Made by a program: the position numbers and the translations under genes. Below the pieces are notes generated by a model. The model saw nothing but the letters and a program-made list of their open reading frames with translations. It had not been told where the DNA came from and searched no databases. A stretch of 29,221 nucleotides of DNA from SLJK01 sp964567295 (GTDB lineage: Bacteria > Bacillota > Dethiobacteria > DTU022 > UBA8154), in NCBI GenBank assembly GCA_964567295.1, contig CAZMLU010000017.1:1-29221 (forward strand), in the 5' to 3' direction. Positions within the stretch are counted from its first letter, which is position 1, and each line of letters begins with the position of its first letter. Below are positions 1 to 6,805 of this stretch, in pieces.

Positions 1-3
1 TAT

Positions 4-78
4 GGGGCTGTGGCGCAGTGGGAGCGCGCTTCCTTGGCATGGAAGAGGCCGCGGGTTCGACTCCCGCCAGCTCCACCA
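4..78 (+). tRNA. tRNA-Ala (GGC)
   Basis: A full cloverleaf can be drawn. The acceptor stem GGGGCTG pairs with CAGCTCC with one G-T pair. The anticodon stem CTTCC/GGAAG (29-33/41-45) closes the loop TTGGCAT, with anticodon GGC at 36-38. The T arm carries GGTTCGACTCC. The 3' CCA is encoded at 76-78. The anticodon and the overall sequence are those of a bacterial alanine tRNA. A hairpin terminator follows 31 bases later, so this looks like the last gene of its transcript. Its promoter is outside the window. Confidence 0.97.
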
Positions 79-109
79 AATGAAAACAACAATTTTGATA
101 CAATGCGAG

Positions 110-131
110 AGCCCTTATTACAAGGGCTTTT
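110..131 (+). terminator. Rho-independent terminator after tRNA-Ala
   Basis: AGCCCTT (110-116) and AAGGGCT (122-128) form a 7-bp perfect stem around a 5-base loop, followed by a short T run (128-131, TTTTC). The T tract is short, so strength is uncertain, but the position just after the tRNA fits a terminator. Confidence 0.7.
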
Positions 132-178
132 CGTGCTTTCAGGGGTAAATCAGTTAACAGAAAAAGGCCGAATTTAAC

Positions 179-272
179 CCATTGCACACCCTTCTGCCAA
201 AAAGTTTGCACACCCCGGGTGCAAATTTTATCAGGGGGTGTGCATTTTTAGTTTGGGGTGTGCAAACAATGG
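179..272. repeat. Nested inverted-repeat block built on TGCACACCC
   Basis: Four copies of a TGCACACCC core lie in 94 bases. Two are on the plus strand (183-191 and 207-215) and two on the minus strand (within 234-244 and 255-264). TTTGCACACCCC at 205-216 is the exact reverse complement of GGGGTGTGCAAA at 255-266. The outer edges CCATTG (179-184) and CAATGG (267-272) are also inverted. Copies are 24 bases apart on the left and 20 on the right. An overlapping small palindrome TTTGCAC...GTGCAAA sits at 205-225. There is no ORF inside. It could be a cluster of operator sites or the joined ends of a mobile element; the sequence alone does not decide. The rest of the 79-458 gap is AT-rich, with no gene I would support. 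Confidence 0.8.
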
Positions 273-458
273 TAAGTTGTAAAATTAACTGCCGTAGGGC
301 GTAAAAAATATAGACTCATGGTAAAATGTAAAAAATTTTAAAGGGACGTAATGAAGACCTCTTTTTTAACCGTTAAGTCCCAAGCCTCAAATAATACACT
401 TATAGAAAATGAATGATTGTGCCAGTAAATTTAAAGAAGACTTTCGGAGGAGATTAAT

Positions 459-916
459 ATGAAAAAAATGCTCTTGGCCTTTGATGGTTCTGACAATGCA
501 ATGAAAGCAGCGCAAAAGGGAATCTCAATAGCTCAAGCAATGAAGGCGAAAGTCTTCATTCTTACTGTTATCGAGAAAGAGGGTTCTCCCCTCTATCCTT
601 CGGATAAAAAAATCTACAGAGGAGATTCACCTAAACAGGTTTCTTTAATGTTGGATAATACCTCTTCTGACAAAGCAGCGGTAGAAATATTAGAGAAAGC
701 TGAAAAATATTTGAGGATAGCGGGGTAAACATCCAGCACCTTGTAACATGAGGGCACATTGTAGACCTTATTTGCTCAATAACGGAAGAGGAACAGGTTG
801 ATCTAATTGTCATGGGCAGAAGGGGCCTTGGCTTAGCAAAAAGGTATTTACATGGAAGCGTAAGTGCAAGTGTTGTTCAATCTGCCAGGACAAGCGTCAT
901 GCTTGTCAATAAGTAG
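459..916 (+). pseudogene. Universal stress protein (UspA family), broken
   Basis: The 5' half, from ATG 459 behind GGAGGAG (446-452), encodes a typical UspA start (MKKMLLAFDGSDNAM) and stops after 89 codons at TAA 726-728. The rest of the family continues in another frame: GVNIQHLVT from about 722, then GHIVDLICSITEEEQ, then the UspA nucleotide-binding signature VDLIVMGRRGLG and the ending SVMLVNK, stop TAG 914-916. Joining the halves needs one base added near the G run at 722-725 and repair of an in-frame TGA at 749-751. The restored product would be about 152 residues, normal for a single-domain Usp. These proteins bind ATP or nucleotides in the cytoplasm. Two separate lesions argue for true decay rather than one sequencing error. 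A truncated 89-residue product may still be made. Confidence 0.85.
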
Positions 917-920
917 ATAA

Positions 921-1061
921 ATGAAAAAAAGAATTATGAAAGGGGATTGCTTGTTGTTTTTAGCTAGCCCCTTAAAAGACGTTGCACAAAATGCCGTGCT
1001 GGACGCCTCCAAAACGTTAGACTCGCTAAACCCCACTGGGAAGAAGCTTTTAGTTGATTGA
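921..1061 (+). CDS. Possible small protein, 46 residues, unrecognised
   Basis: An ORF from ATG 921 (or the internal ATG 936) reads MKKRIMKGDCLLFLASPL, then a hydrophilic stretch ending in KKLLVD. I do not recognise a family. In its favour, it starts a few bases after the Usp stop and ends 28 bases before a good hairpin terminator (1090-1121), as a last small gene or a gene remnant would. Against it, no clear Shine-Dalgarno sequence precedes either ATG, and the region on both sides is decayed. It may equally be the tail of a lost gene. Confidence 0.25.
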   Translation: MKKRIMKGDCLLFLASPLKDVAQNAVLDASKTLDSLNPTGKKLLVD

Positions 1062-1089
1062 GAAAAGTCAAAAATCAGGATTAGCAAAG

Positions 1090-1121
1090 CGGGAGCTGTT
1101 TCATGAAAGGCTCCCGTTTTT
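1090..1121 (+). terminator. Rho-independent terminator
   Basis: CGGGAGC (1090-1096) pairs perfectly with GCTCCCG (1110-1116). The loop itself contains the self-complementary TTTCA/TGAAA. TTTTT follows at 1117-1121. It would end transcripts coming from the usp remnant and the possible small ORF. Confidence 0.85.
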
Positions 1122-1233
1122 ACATAGCTTAAAGAACGATTTGGCATTGAAAAGTGCCTGTTGGTGTTTGACCGCGCGGCATGGTTTCGCTAATAACCTT
1201 AAAGCGATTTCCGGTCAAAGCCTAACCTACGTA

Positions 1234-1311
1234 TTGAGTAAGCGAACTTATTACTCGGCAGAATTTGAAACCAAAGTGGTCCCGGAGATGCTCCGGGAGG
1301 AAGCCATCGTT
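1234..1311 (+). pseudogene. Remnant of IS3-type transposase OrfA N-terminus
   Basis: The plus strand from TTG 1234 reads SKRTYYSAEFETKVVPEMLR. It resembles the first helices of the helix-turn-helix OrfA of IS3-family elements, which commonly begin with a basic stretch, then a YSAEFK-like motif, then KVVLEAL. The match fades after about 25 residues, the frame soon stops, no ribosome binding site precedes it, and no OrfB or terminal repeats are visible. I read it as a fossil. The similarity is by eye and short. Confidence 0.45.
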
Positions 1312-1375
1312 TTTCTTCATTGTTTTCTTTTGACTTAAGAGAATCCGAAAATTAAAAATCAGGGGAAAATTATCT

Positions 1376-1816
1376 ATGAGAAACAATGAAGACAGTAAGG
1401 CAAAAACTAGAGTCTTGTTTCTGTGCACAGGCAATTCCAGTCGCAGTCAGATGGCAGAGGGGTTTGCCAGGCACTATGGCAAAGACCGGTTGGATGTTTA
1501 CAGCGCGGGAATCTCCCCTTCCGGGGTTAACCCCATGGCCGTTACTGCAATGAAAGAGGTCGAAATAGATATATCCGGTCAGACATCAAAATCTATTGAC
1601 AAGGATATACTGGAACAGACCGATATTATTGTAACGCTGTGCGGTGATGCGCGGGAAAACTGTCCGGTGGTGCCGGGTAAAGTTCAAAAGCTTCACTGGT
1701 TCCTTGAAGATCCTACCAGGGCGGAAGGGACTGAAGAAGAAATAATGAATAAATTTCGAGCAGTAAGAGACGAAATTTCCACACTTGTTAAGGATCTAGT
1801 CCTTAGTTTAAAATAA
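1376..1816 (+). CDS. arsC: Arsenate reductase, thioredoxin-coupled, low-molecular-weight phosphatase fold
   Basis: This cytoplasmic enzyme reduces arsenate to arsenite, with electrons from thioredoxin in the Bacillus/Staphylococcus-type family. The phosphatase-like P-loop is seen as CTGNSSRSQ, with Cys17 as the nucleophile. The relay cysteines are Cys89 (VTLCGDA) and Cys96 (ENCP), and the catalytic aspartate lies in the EDPTRA motif (Asp112). All three cysteines of the family mechanism are present. The length of 146 residues is normal, with about 8 extra N-terminal residues compared with B. subtilis ArsC. AGGGG at 1361-1365 lies 10 bases before the ATG. There is no arsR, arsB or acr3 nearby, so it stands alone between a decayed region and leuS, and regulation by arsenic cannot be inferred here. 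A protein-tyrosine phosphatase is unlikely given the three-cysteine set. Confidence 0.93.
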   Translation: MRNNEDSKAKTRVLFLCTGNSSRSQMAEGFARHYGKDRLDVYSAGISPSGVNPMAVTAMKEVEIDISGQTSKSIDKDILEQTDIIVTLCGDARENCPVVPGKVQKLHWFLEDPTRAEGTEEEIMNKFRAVRDEISTLVKDLVLSLK

Positions 1817-1869
1817 TGGGTATGAGACTTTAGAAGTTCGGAAAGGTAGAAAGGACAAAAGCACACCCC

Positions 1870-1897
1870 TTGCATTTTAGAGCTGTTAAGATATAAT
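1870..1897 (+). promoter_or_regulatory. Sigma-A promoter upstream of leuS
   Basis: TTGCAT (1870-1875), a 16-base spacer and a perfect TATAAT (1892-1897). The nine bases just before the -35 box, GCACACCCC (1861-1869), repeat the core of the inverted-repeat block at 179-272. A transcript from here would have a leader of about 100 bases before leuS. I see no T-box specifier/antiterminator features in it. A second TATAAT at 1975-1980 has no good -35 box. Confidence 0.55.
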
Positions 1898-2004
1898 TAT
1901 ATGCGGTGAAGTCATTAGTTGTGTCTTAATTTGCGTTATCCTACACGTCTTATGATGATCTGTAAATGTGATTTTATAATATGCGGCAGGGGGTTAAAAC
2001 CAGC

Positions 2005-4515
2005 ATGAAAGACTATAACCCGGCGGAGCTGGAACCAAAATGGCAGGAATTTTGGGCGGAAAAACGATTTTACGAGAACAAGAGGGATGATTCCAAAGAG
2101 AAATATTATGTCCTGGAGATGTTTCCCTATCCTTCCGGAAAATTACATATGGGGCATATGCGGGTCTATTCAATTGGGGATGTGCTGGCCCGCTTTTTAA
2201 GGATGCGGGGCTATAATATTCTGCATCCCATGGGTTGGGATGCTTTTGGACTGCCCGCGGAAAATGCGGCCATTGAGCACGGGGTCAGCCCCGTCCAGTG
2301 GACGGATTCTAATATTGCGGCCATGAAAAAACAGCAGGATTCCCTGGGGCTCAGCTATGACTGGGAAAGGGAGGTGGCCACTTGCGATCCCGATTACTAC
2401 CGCTGGAACCAGTGGCTTTTTTTGCTGTTCTACAAAAAAGGATTGGCCTATAAGAGCAAGGCTCCCGTTAACTGGTGTTCTTCCTGCAAGACGGTTCTGG
2501 CCAACGAGCAGGTGGTGGACGGTGAATGCTGGCGCTGTGGTGACGTGGTATCCTTTAAGGAGTTGGAACAATGGTTTTTCAGGATCACCAGCTATGCTGA
2601 CCGTCTCTTAGAGGACCTGAAACTGTTGGAGGGTTGGCCCCAGCGGGTCAAAATCATGCAGGAGAACTGGATAGGCCGCAGTGAAGGCACGGATATTGTT
2701 TTTACGGTAAAAGAGACTGCTGATGAACTTAAAGTGTTTACCACCAGACCTGATACGCTCTTCGGGGTAACTTACATGGTGCTGGCGCCGGAACATCCCT
2801 TGGTGGAGACACTGATAGCAGGAAGCCCCCAGGAAGGGGAGATCCAGGAGTTTGTGACAAAGATGCGCCACGAAAGCGAGATCGCCCGTACTTCTGCGGA
2901 GACGGAGAAAGTGGGGCTTTTCACAGGTGCCCACGCTGTTAATCCGGTTAACGGGGAAGAGGTTCCCATCCTCATCGGCAATTATGTCCTTTTCAGCTAC
3001 GGAAGCGGAGCGGTAATGGGAGTTCCTGCACATGATCAGCGTGACTTTCTCTTTGCCAGGAAATACGATCTGCCCGTCAGGGTGGTGATCAACTCTCCCG
3101 AGCAGGACCTTACCGCTTCCCCCCTGGAAGAGGCATATGAGGAACACGGGATCATGGTTAATTCTGGGAAGTTCGACGGAATCAACAGCCGGGAGGGGAT
3201 AAAAGCTATAACCGAATACCTTGAAGAGCTGGGAAAAGGTGATTTCAAGACAAGCTACCGCTTGAGGGACTGGCTTATCTCCAGGCAGCGCTACTGGGGT
3301 ACTCCTATTCCCATTGTTTACTGTGATAGCTGCGGGATGGTGCCGGTTCCTGAGGAGGATCTGCCTGTGCTGCTTCCTACGGATATAGAGCTCAGCGGAG
3401 CGCAACAGTCTCCCCTGGCGGAGAATGAAGACTTTGTGAACGTCGATTGCCCCGTCTGTGGACGAAAAGCTCATCGCGAGACGGATACCATGGATACTTT
3501 CGTCTGCTCCTCTTGGTACTATATGCGTTATACGGATCCCCGCCAGGATAAGCTTCCCTTCAGCAGGGAGGAGGCGGATTATTGGCTGCCCGTGGACCAG
3601 TACATCGGTGGGATCGAGCACGCTGTTTTGCATTTGCTCTACTCCCGTTTTTTCAACAAGGTTCTCTATGATCAGGGGATGATAGGCTTCCAGGAGCCTT
3701 TTCTGCGTCTTTTAGCCCAGGGGATGGTCTACAAGGACGGGGCTAAAATGTCCAAGTCCAAGGGTAACGTGGTTACCCCTGATGAGATAGTGCAGCAGTA
3801 CGGCGCCGATACGGGACGGCTTTTTATTCTTTTTGCCTCTCCGCCGGAGAAGGACCTGGACTGGAGCGAACAGGGAGTGCAGGGCTGCCACCGTTTCCTG
3901 CGCCGTATATGGCGGCTTTTTGAGCAGAACGAAGATATGTTGAAAAAACGAGCTTCCCGCAGCAGGGCCGAGTTTAAGAAAAGCGGCGGCGCTGTCCCAA
4001 GCAAAGAAGAGGAAACGCTGCGCCGCGCTTTGCACACTGCCATTAAAAAGGTAACATTGGATATTGAGGAGCGCTTCAACTTCAATACTGCTATCAGTGC
4101 CATTATGGAGCTGGTTAATGCCTGCTATAGTTATATGAACGAGACCACGGAAGAGCAGCGGCAGGAGCAGGAAGTTTTCCTGGGGGATACCCTGGAGACC
4201 CTGGTTGTCCTGTTGGCACCCTTTGCCCCCCATATCAGCGAGGAGCTGTGGCAGAGCTGTGGATACCTGGAGAGCGTCCACCTGCAAGGGTGGCCCGCCT
4301 ATGACCCCCAGGCGCTGGAGGTAGAAGAGGTGGAGGTGGTCATCCAGGTGAACGGTAAGGTGAGGGGGCGCATCCAGGTTCCCGCAAACCTGGGAGAGAA
4401 AGATCTGGTAGCTGCGGCGAAGAGTAATGAAAAAGTCCTCCCCTACCTGGAGGGCAAGGATATTCTCAAGACCATAGCGGTGCCGGGCAAGCTGCTTAAT
4501 ATCGTGGCCCGCTAA
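2005..4515 (+). CDS. leuS: Leucyl-tRNA synthetase
   Basis: This class I aminoacyl-tRNA synthetase charges tRNA-Leu in the cytoplasm. Key parts, numbered from ATG 2005: the nucleotide-binding HMGH at 48-51; a zinc-type cysteine set CSSC...CWRC following it; the CP1 editing domain with TTRPDTLFG and GVPAHDQRD; a second cysteine set (CDSC...CPVC); and KMSKS at 581-585. The anticodon-binding C-terminus ends with the VNGKVRG motif typical of LeuRS. The length of 836 residues is normal for bacteria. I prefer ATG 2005 over ATG 1981: the protein then begins MKDYNPAELEPKWQ like other LeuRS, a GGGGG-containing Shine-Dalgarno-like run lies in 1987-1993, and nothing resembling one precedes 1981. No T-box leader is visible, unusual but not rare for leuS. 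The radical SAM gene follows after 11 bases. Confidence 0.97.
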   Translation: MKDYNPAELEPKWQEFWAEKRFYENKRDDSKEKYYVLEMFPYPSGKLHMGHMRVYSIGDVLARFLRMRGYNILHPMGWDAFGLPAENAAIEHGVSPVQWTDSNIAAMKKQQDSLGLSYDWEREVATCDPDYYRWNQWLFLLFYKKGLAYKSKAPVNWCSSCKTVLANEQVVDGECWRCGDVVSFKELEQWFFRITSYADRLLEDLKLLEGWPQRVKIMQENWIGRSEGTDIVFTVKETADELKVFTTRPDTLFGVTYMVLAPEHPLVETLIAGSPQEGEIQEFVTKMRHESEIARTSAETEKVGLFTGAHAVNPVNGEEVPILIGNYVLFSYGSGAVMGVPAHDQRDFLFARKYDLPVRVVINSPEQDLTASPLEEAYEEHGIMVNSGKFDGINSREGIKAITEYLEELGKGDFKTSYRLRDWLISRQRYWGTPIPIVYCDSCGMVPVPEEDLPVLLPTDIELSGAQQSPLAENEDFVNVDCPVCGRKAHRETDTMDTFVCSSWYYMRYTDPRQDKLPFSREEADYWLPVDQYIGGIEHAVLHLLYSRFFNKVLYDQGMIGFQEPFLRLLAQGMVYKDGAKMSKSKGNVVTPDEIVQQYGADTGRLFILFASPPEKDLDWSEQGVQGCHRFLRRIWRLFEQNEDMLKKRASRSRAEFKKSGGAVPSKEEETLRRALHTAIKKVTLDIEERFNFNTAISAIMELVNACYSYMNETTEEQRQEQEVFLGDTLETLVVLLAPFAPHISEELWQSCGYLESVHLQGWPAYDPQALEVEEVEVVIQVNGKVRGRIQVPANLGEKDLVAAAKSNEKVLPYLEGKDILKTIAVPGKLLNIVAR

Positions 4516-4526
4516 AAGGCTGGTGT

Positions 4527-5954
4527 ATGGTGATGGCTGCAGCCGGTGAAATGCACCGGGACGGGGAACTCTGGCCGCTGCTGCTGGAGGCCGTTTCGGT
4601 GCATAATGTTTTGCCCCTTACCTCCTCCTGCAATATGAACTGTGTTTTTTGCAGCCATAGAGGTAATCCTCCCTCAGTACAAACCTTTTCCTTCCCACCG
4701 CTTTCCCTACCCCTCCTGCGGGAGCTCATACCCTTTTTAGATGGTAACCGGAAAATTGTAATCGGAGAGTCTACTACCAGGCTCTGTGAGGGTGAGCCTT
4801 TAACCCATCCTCATCTTATGCCTGTGCTAAAAGAGATCCGGGAGATTTTTCCCCGTGCTCCGCTGCAACTAACTACTAACGCCTCTCTGCTTCGCAGGGA
4901 TGTGGTAAAGGAGCTTGCTGCTATCTTTTTTCGCGGTGGATTAGAGCTGGTTATCTCACTTAATTGTATTTCCAAAGAGATGCGGGCAGAAGTTATGGGG
5001 GATCCTAAACCGGGAGAAGCTCTCCGAGGGGTTGCTTTATTGGAGGAGGAAAGCATTTCTTTTCACGGCAGCGTGGTAGCTCTTCCTCACCTGACCGGCT
5101 GGGAAGAGCTGCAGAAGACCCTTGTATTTCTGAAAGAGGCCGGAGCTCTAACCAGCAGGATTTTCCTCCCCGGTTTCACTCGTTTCACCTCTACGGAGAA
5201 GCTGTGCTTTTCCTCTTCGACATGGAAAGAGGTGCTGGTTTTCCTGCGGGAATTGGCAGAGCAGATAGAATATACTTTAATTCCTGAGCCTCCTTTTAAG
5301 GAAGATCTACAAGCCACCGTAGAGGGTGTTATCGCCTCGACCCCCGCCAGCAGGGACGGTATAAGGAGAGGCGATATCATCAAAAAGGTAGACGGCCGGG
5401 AGGTGTTCTCCGGAGTGGAGGCCTTTTTCAAGATCAGGGATAGCGCCGATCCTTTATTGGAGATCCGGCGGGTGTCTTCAGGGGTAGAGGGGGGCGTTGG
5501 CGGGGCAAAGAATTATTTTCAGGGAAAGGAATTTTCTCTGACAAAAAAGGCTGGAGAAACCTCGGGCCTGGTAATCTTTTACGACCTTCCCAGTAATACA
5601 GTGGATGATGTCCGCCGTGAGATAAGACGCCACAGGGCCGTATCCCCGCTTCTTATGACTTCCAGGGCGGCAGCTCCCTTGTGGAAAGCGGTGCTGCGCG
5701 GCGGTTTTTTGCCAACCGCAACGGGCCTGGAGATAGTCGAAAATCATTTCTGGGGAGGGACGATATGCTGTGCGGGCCTTCTCACTGTATCCGACATTGA
5801 ACTTCACCTGCAGAGATTGCCATCGGGAGCTGAGGGGCCGGACCTGGTGATTATCCCTATATCACCCTTTGACCGTCAGGGAAGAGACCTGCTGGGAAGA
5901 AGCCGTGAAGAACTTCCTCTGCTCCTGCCTCAGGTTTCCTTTTCATTTCTCTGA
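4527..5954 (+). CDS. Radical SAM protein with internal PDZ and C-terminal DUF512-like domain
   Basis: Residues 35-42 carry CNMNCVFC, a radical SAM CX3CX2C motif that should hold a [4Fe-4S] cluster. GEPLTHP near residue 89 resembles the family's GGE region. Residues about 262-315 look like a PDZ domain (EGVIASTPASRDGIRRGD). Residues about 395-470 (VENHFWGGTICCAGLLTVSD, then DLVIIP) match the DUF512 pattern. In the known COG1625-type proteins the order is PDZ, radical SAM, DUF512; here PDZ lies between the other two. The substrate is unknown. The gene starts 11 bases after leuS with only a weak AAAGG site, so it is probably coupled to leuS transcription. Its 3' end overlaps the convergent HDAC-fold gene by 25 bases. 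I am sure of radical SAM, fairly sure of PDZ and DUF512, and do not know the function. Confidence 0.85.
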   Translation: MVMAAAGEMHRDGELWPLLLEAVSVHNVLPLTSSCNMNCVFCSHRGNPPSVQTFSFPPLSLPLLRELIPFLDGNRKIVIGESTTRLCEGEPLTHPHLMPVLKEIREIFPRAPLQLTTNASLLRRDVVKELAAIFFRGGLELVISLNCISKEMRAEVMGDPKPGEALRGVALLEEESISFHGSVVALPHLTGWEELQKTLVFLKEAGALTSRIFLPGFTRFTSTEKLCFSSSTWKEVLVFLRELAEQIEYTLIPEPPFKEDLQATVEGVIASTPASRDGIRRGDIIKKVDGREVFSGVEAFFKIRDSADPLLEIRRVSSGVEGGVGGAKNYFQGKEFSLTKKAGETSGLVIFYDLPSNTVDDVRREIRRHRAVSPLLMTSRAAAPLWKAVLRGGFLPTATGLEIVENHFWGGTICCAGLLTVSDIELHLQRLPSGAEGPDLVIIPISPFDRQGRDLLGRSREELPLLLPQVSFSFL

Positions 5955-6784
5955 ACCAGGGTGTTTATTACTTGCGGAATAATGGTGTTTGTAACCTCTG
6001 TTTTTGCTCCTCCTATGCTGATTATGACCAGTTTGCCGTCGCAAAATTTTTCAGCCAGGGCTTTCAACTCTTCTACTGCACGGGAGAAGAATGAAGGGTT
6101 CAACCCCCGGTCTTCGTAATCTCCTTTGCAGGAGTCGTGCCCCATGAGGTGTATAATTAACTCGGGCTCAAATTTTTCTACCAGGGGAGAAAAGTGGGAA
6201 CGAATCTTTTCCAGGTAATCTTCATCGCTCAGCTGTCCACTCGTATTCACGCATGTTTTCAACCCGTCTTCCTCGGTCAATGTCTCGTAGCAGAAACAGG
6301 TGTGCAGCGTTAAGGGGTCGCCACCGAAAATGGCCCTGGTACCGTCGCCGTGGTGAGCGTCCGTATCGATGATGGCTACTTTTTTCCGTCCATGTTTTTC
6401 CCGCAAGTTATAAACGGCCGGACCGCTGCAGGAGAGGTAAGTTCCTCCCCATGCATAAGAAGGGCCTGCATGATGCCCTGCTGCCACGCTGAAGACAAAA
6501 GCATTTTGGAGCTCTCCTTCAAAAACCTTTTCACAGGCTTCTACGCTTCCGCCGGCGGAAAGAGCCGCTCCTTGGTAATACCATTCTTCCTGCACGTCTG
6601 CCAGGAACTGCAGGGTGTGCACCTTTGAGAGCAACTGGGAAGGGGCCTCTTGCGGCTCGAAGAGCCGGACCTGGGGAAGCCGGAGTAAATCCTCGAGGAG
6701 TTGTGGAAAATCTTTATATTTGTTTCCGATAATAGGCCATTCTTTCTGGCCGAAAAGAGGATGAAAATAGATACCGGTTTGCAT
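5930..6784 (-). CDS. Histone-deacetylase-superfamily hydrolase (AcuC/acetylpolyamine amidohydrolase-like)
   Basis: The fold signature is clear: AAGHHAGPS with the catalytic His pair at 104-105, IDTDAHHGDGT with metal ligands Asp142 and His144, and GHDSCKGD with the third ligand Asp217. Members of this zinc hydrolase family remove acetyl groups from lysines or polyamines in the cytoplasm. At 284 residues it is shorter than AcuC-type proteins (usually well over 300). The motif that normally ends in the catalytic tyrosine (GGGY or GGY) reads IGGAKTE here, with Ala260 where Tyr is expected, so activity or chemistry may differ. ATG 6784 is preceded by AAAGGAG, a good ribosome site. It lies 21 bases downstream of the broken transglutaminase-like gene on the same strand, so the two look like an operon. 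Substrate unknown. Confidence 0.88.
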   Translation of the reverse strand: MQTGIYFHPLFGQKEWPIIGNKYKDFPQLLEDLLRLPQVRLFEPQEAPSQLLSKVHTLQFLADVQEEWYYQGAALSAGGSVEACEKVFEGELQNAFVFSVAAGHHAGPSYAWGGTYLSCSGPAVYNLREKHGRKKVAIIDTDAHHGDGTRAIFGGDPLTLHTCFCYETLTEEDGLKTCVNTSGQLSDEDYLEKIRSHFSPLVEKFEPELIIHLMGHDSCKGDYEDRGLNPSFFSRAVEELKALAEKFCDGKLVIISIGGAKTEVTNTIIPQVINTLVQRNEKET

Positions 6785-6805
6785 AAATATTTCTCCTTTG
6801 AAAAA

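Noticed and set aside
351..416. A 21-codon ORF (ATG 351) with AAAGGG before it, upstream of the usp remnant.
   Set aside because: Too short, no family, no clear promoter or terminator of its own, in an AT-rich decayed region.
1898..2004. Possible T-box leader of leuS.
   Set aside because: About 100 bases only, without the conserved T-box sequence (TGGNACCGCG-like) or a terminator hairpin.
2608..3633. A long minus-strand ORF (341 codons) opposite leuS.
   Set aside because: It lies entirely within leuS, antisense, with no recognisable protein features; a by-product of leuS codon use.
3712..4287. Another minus-strand ORF opposite the leuS 3' part.
   Set aside because: Same reason: shadow of a certain gene, no domain.
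6613..6621. GGGTGTGCA match to the repeat core.
   Set aside because: It lies inside the HDAC-fold coding sequence with no flanking copy; most likely chance.
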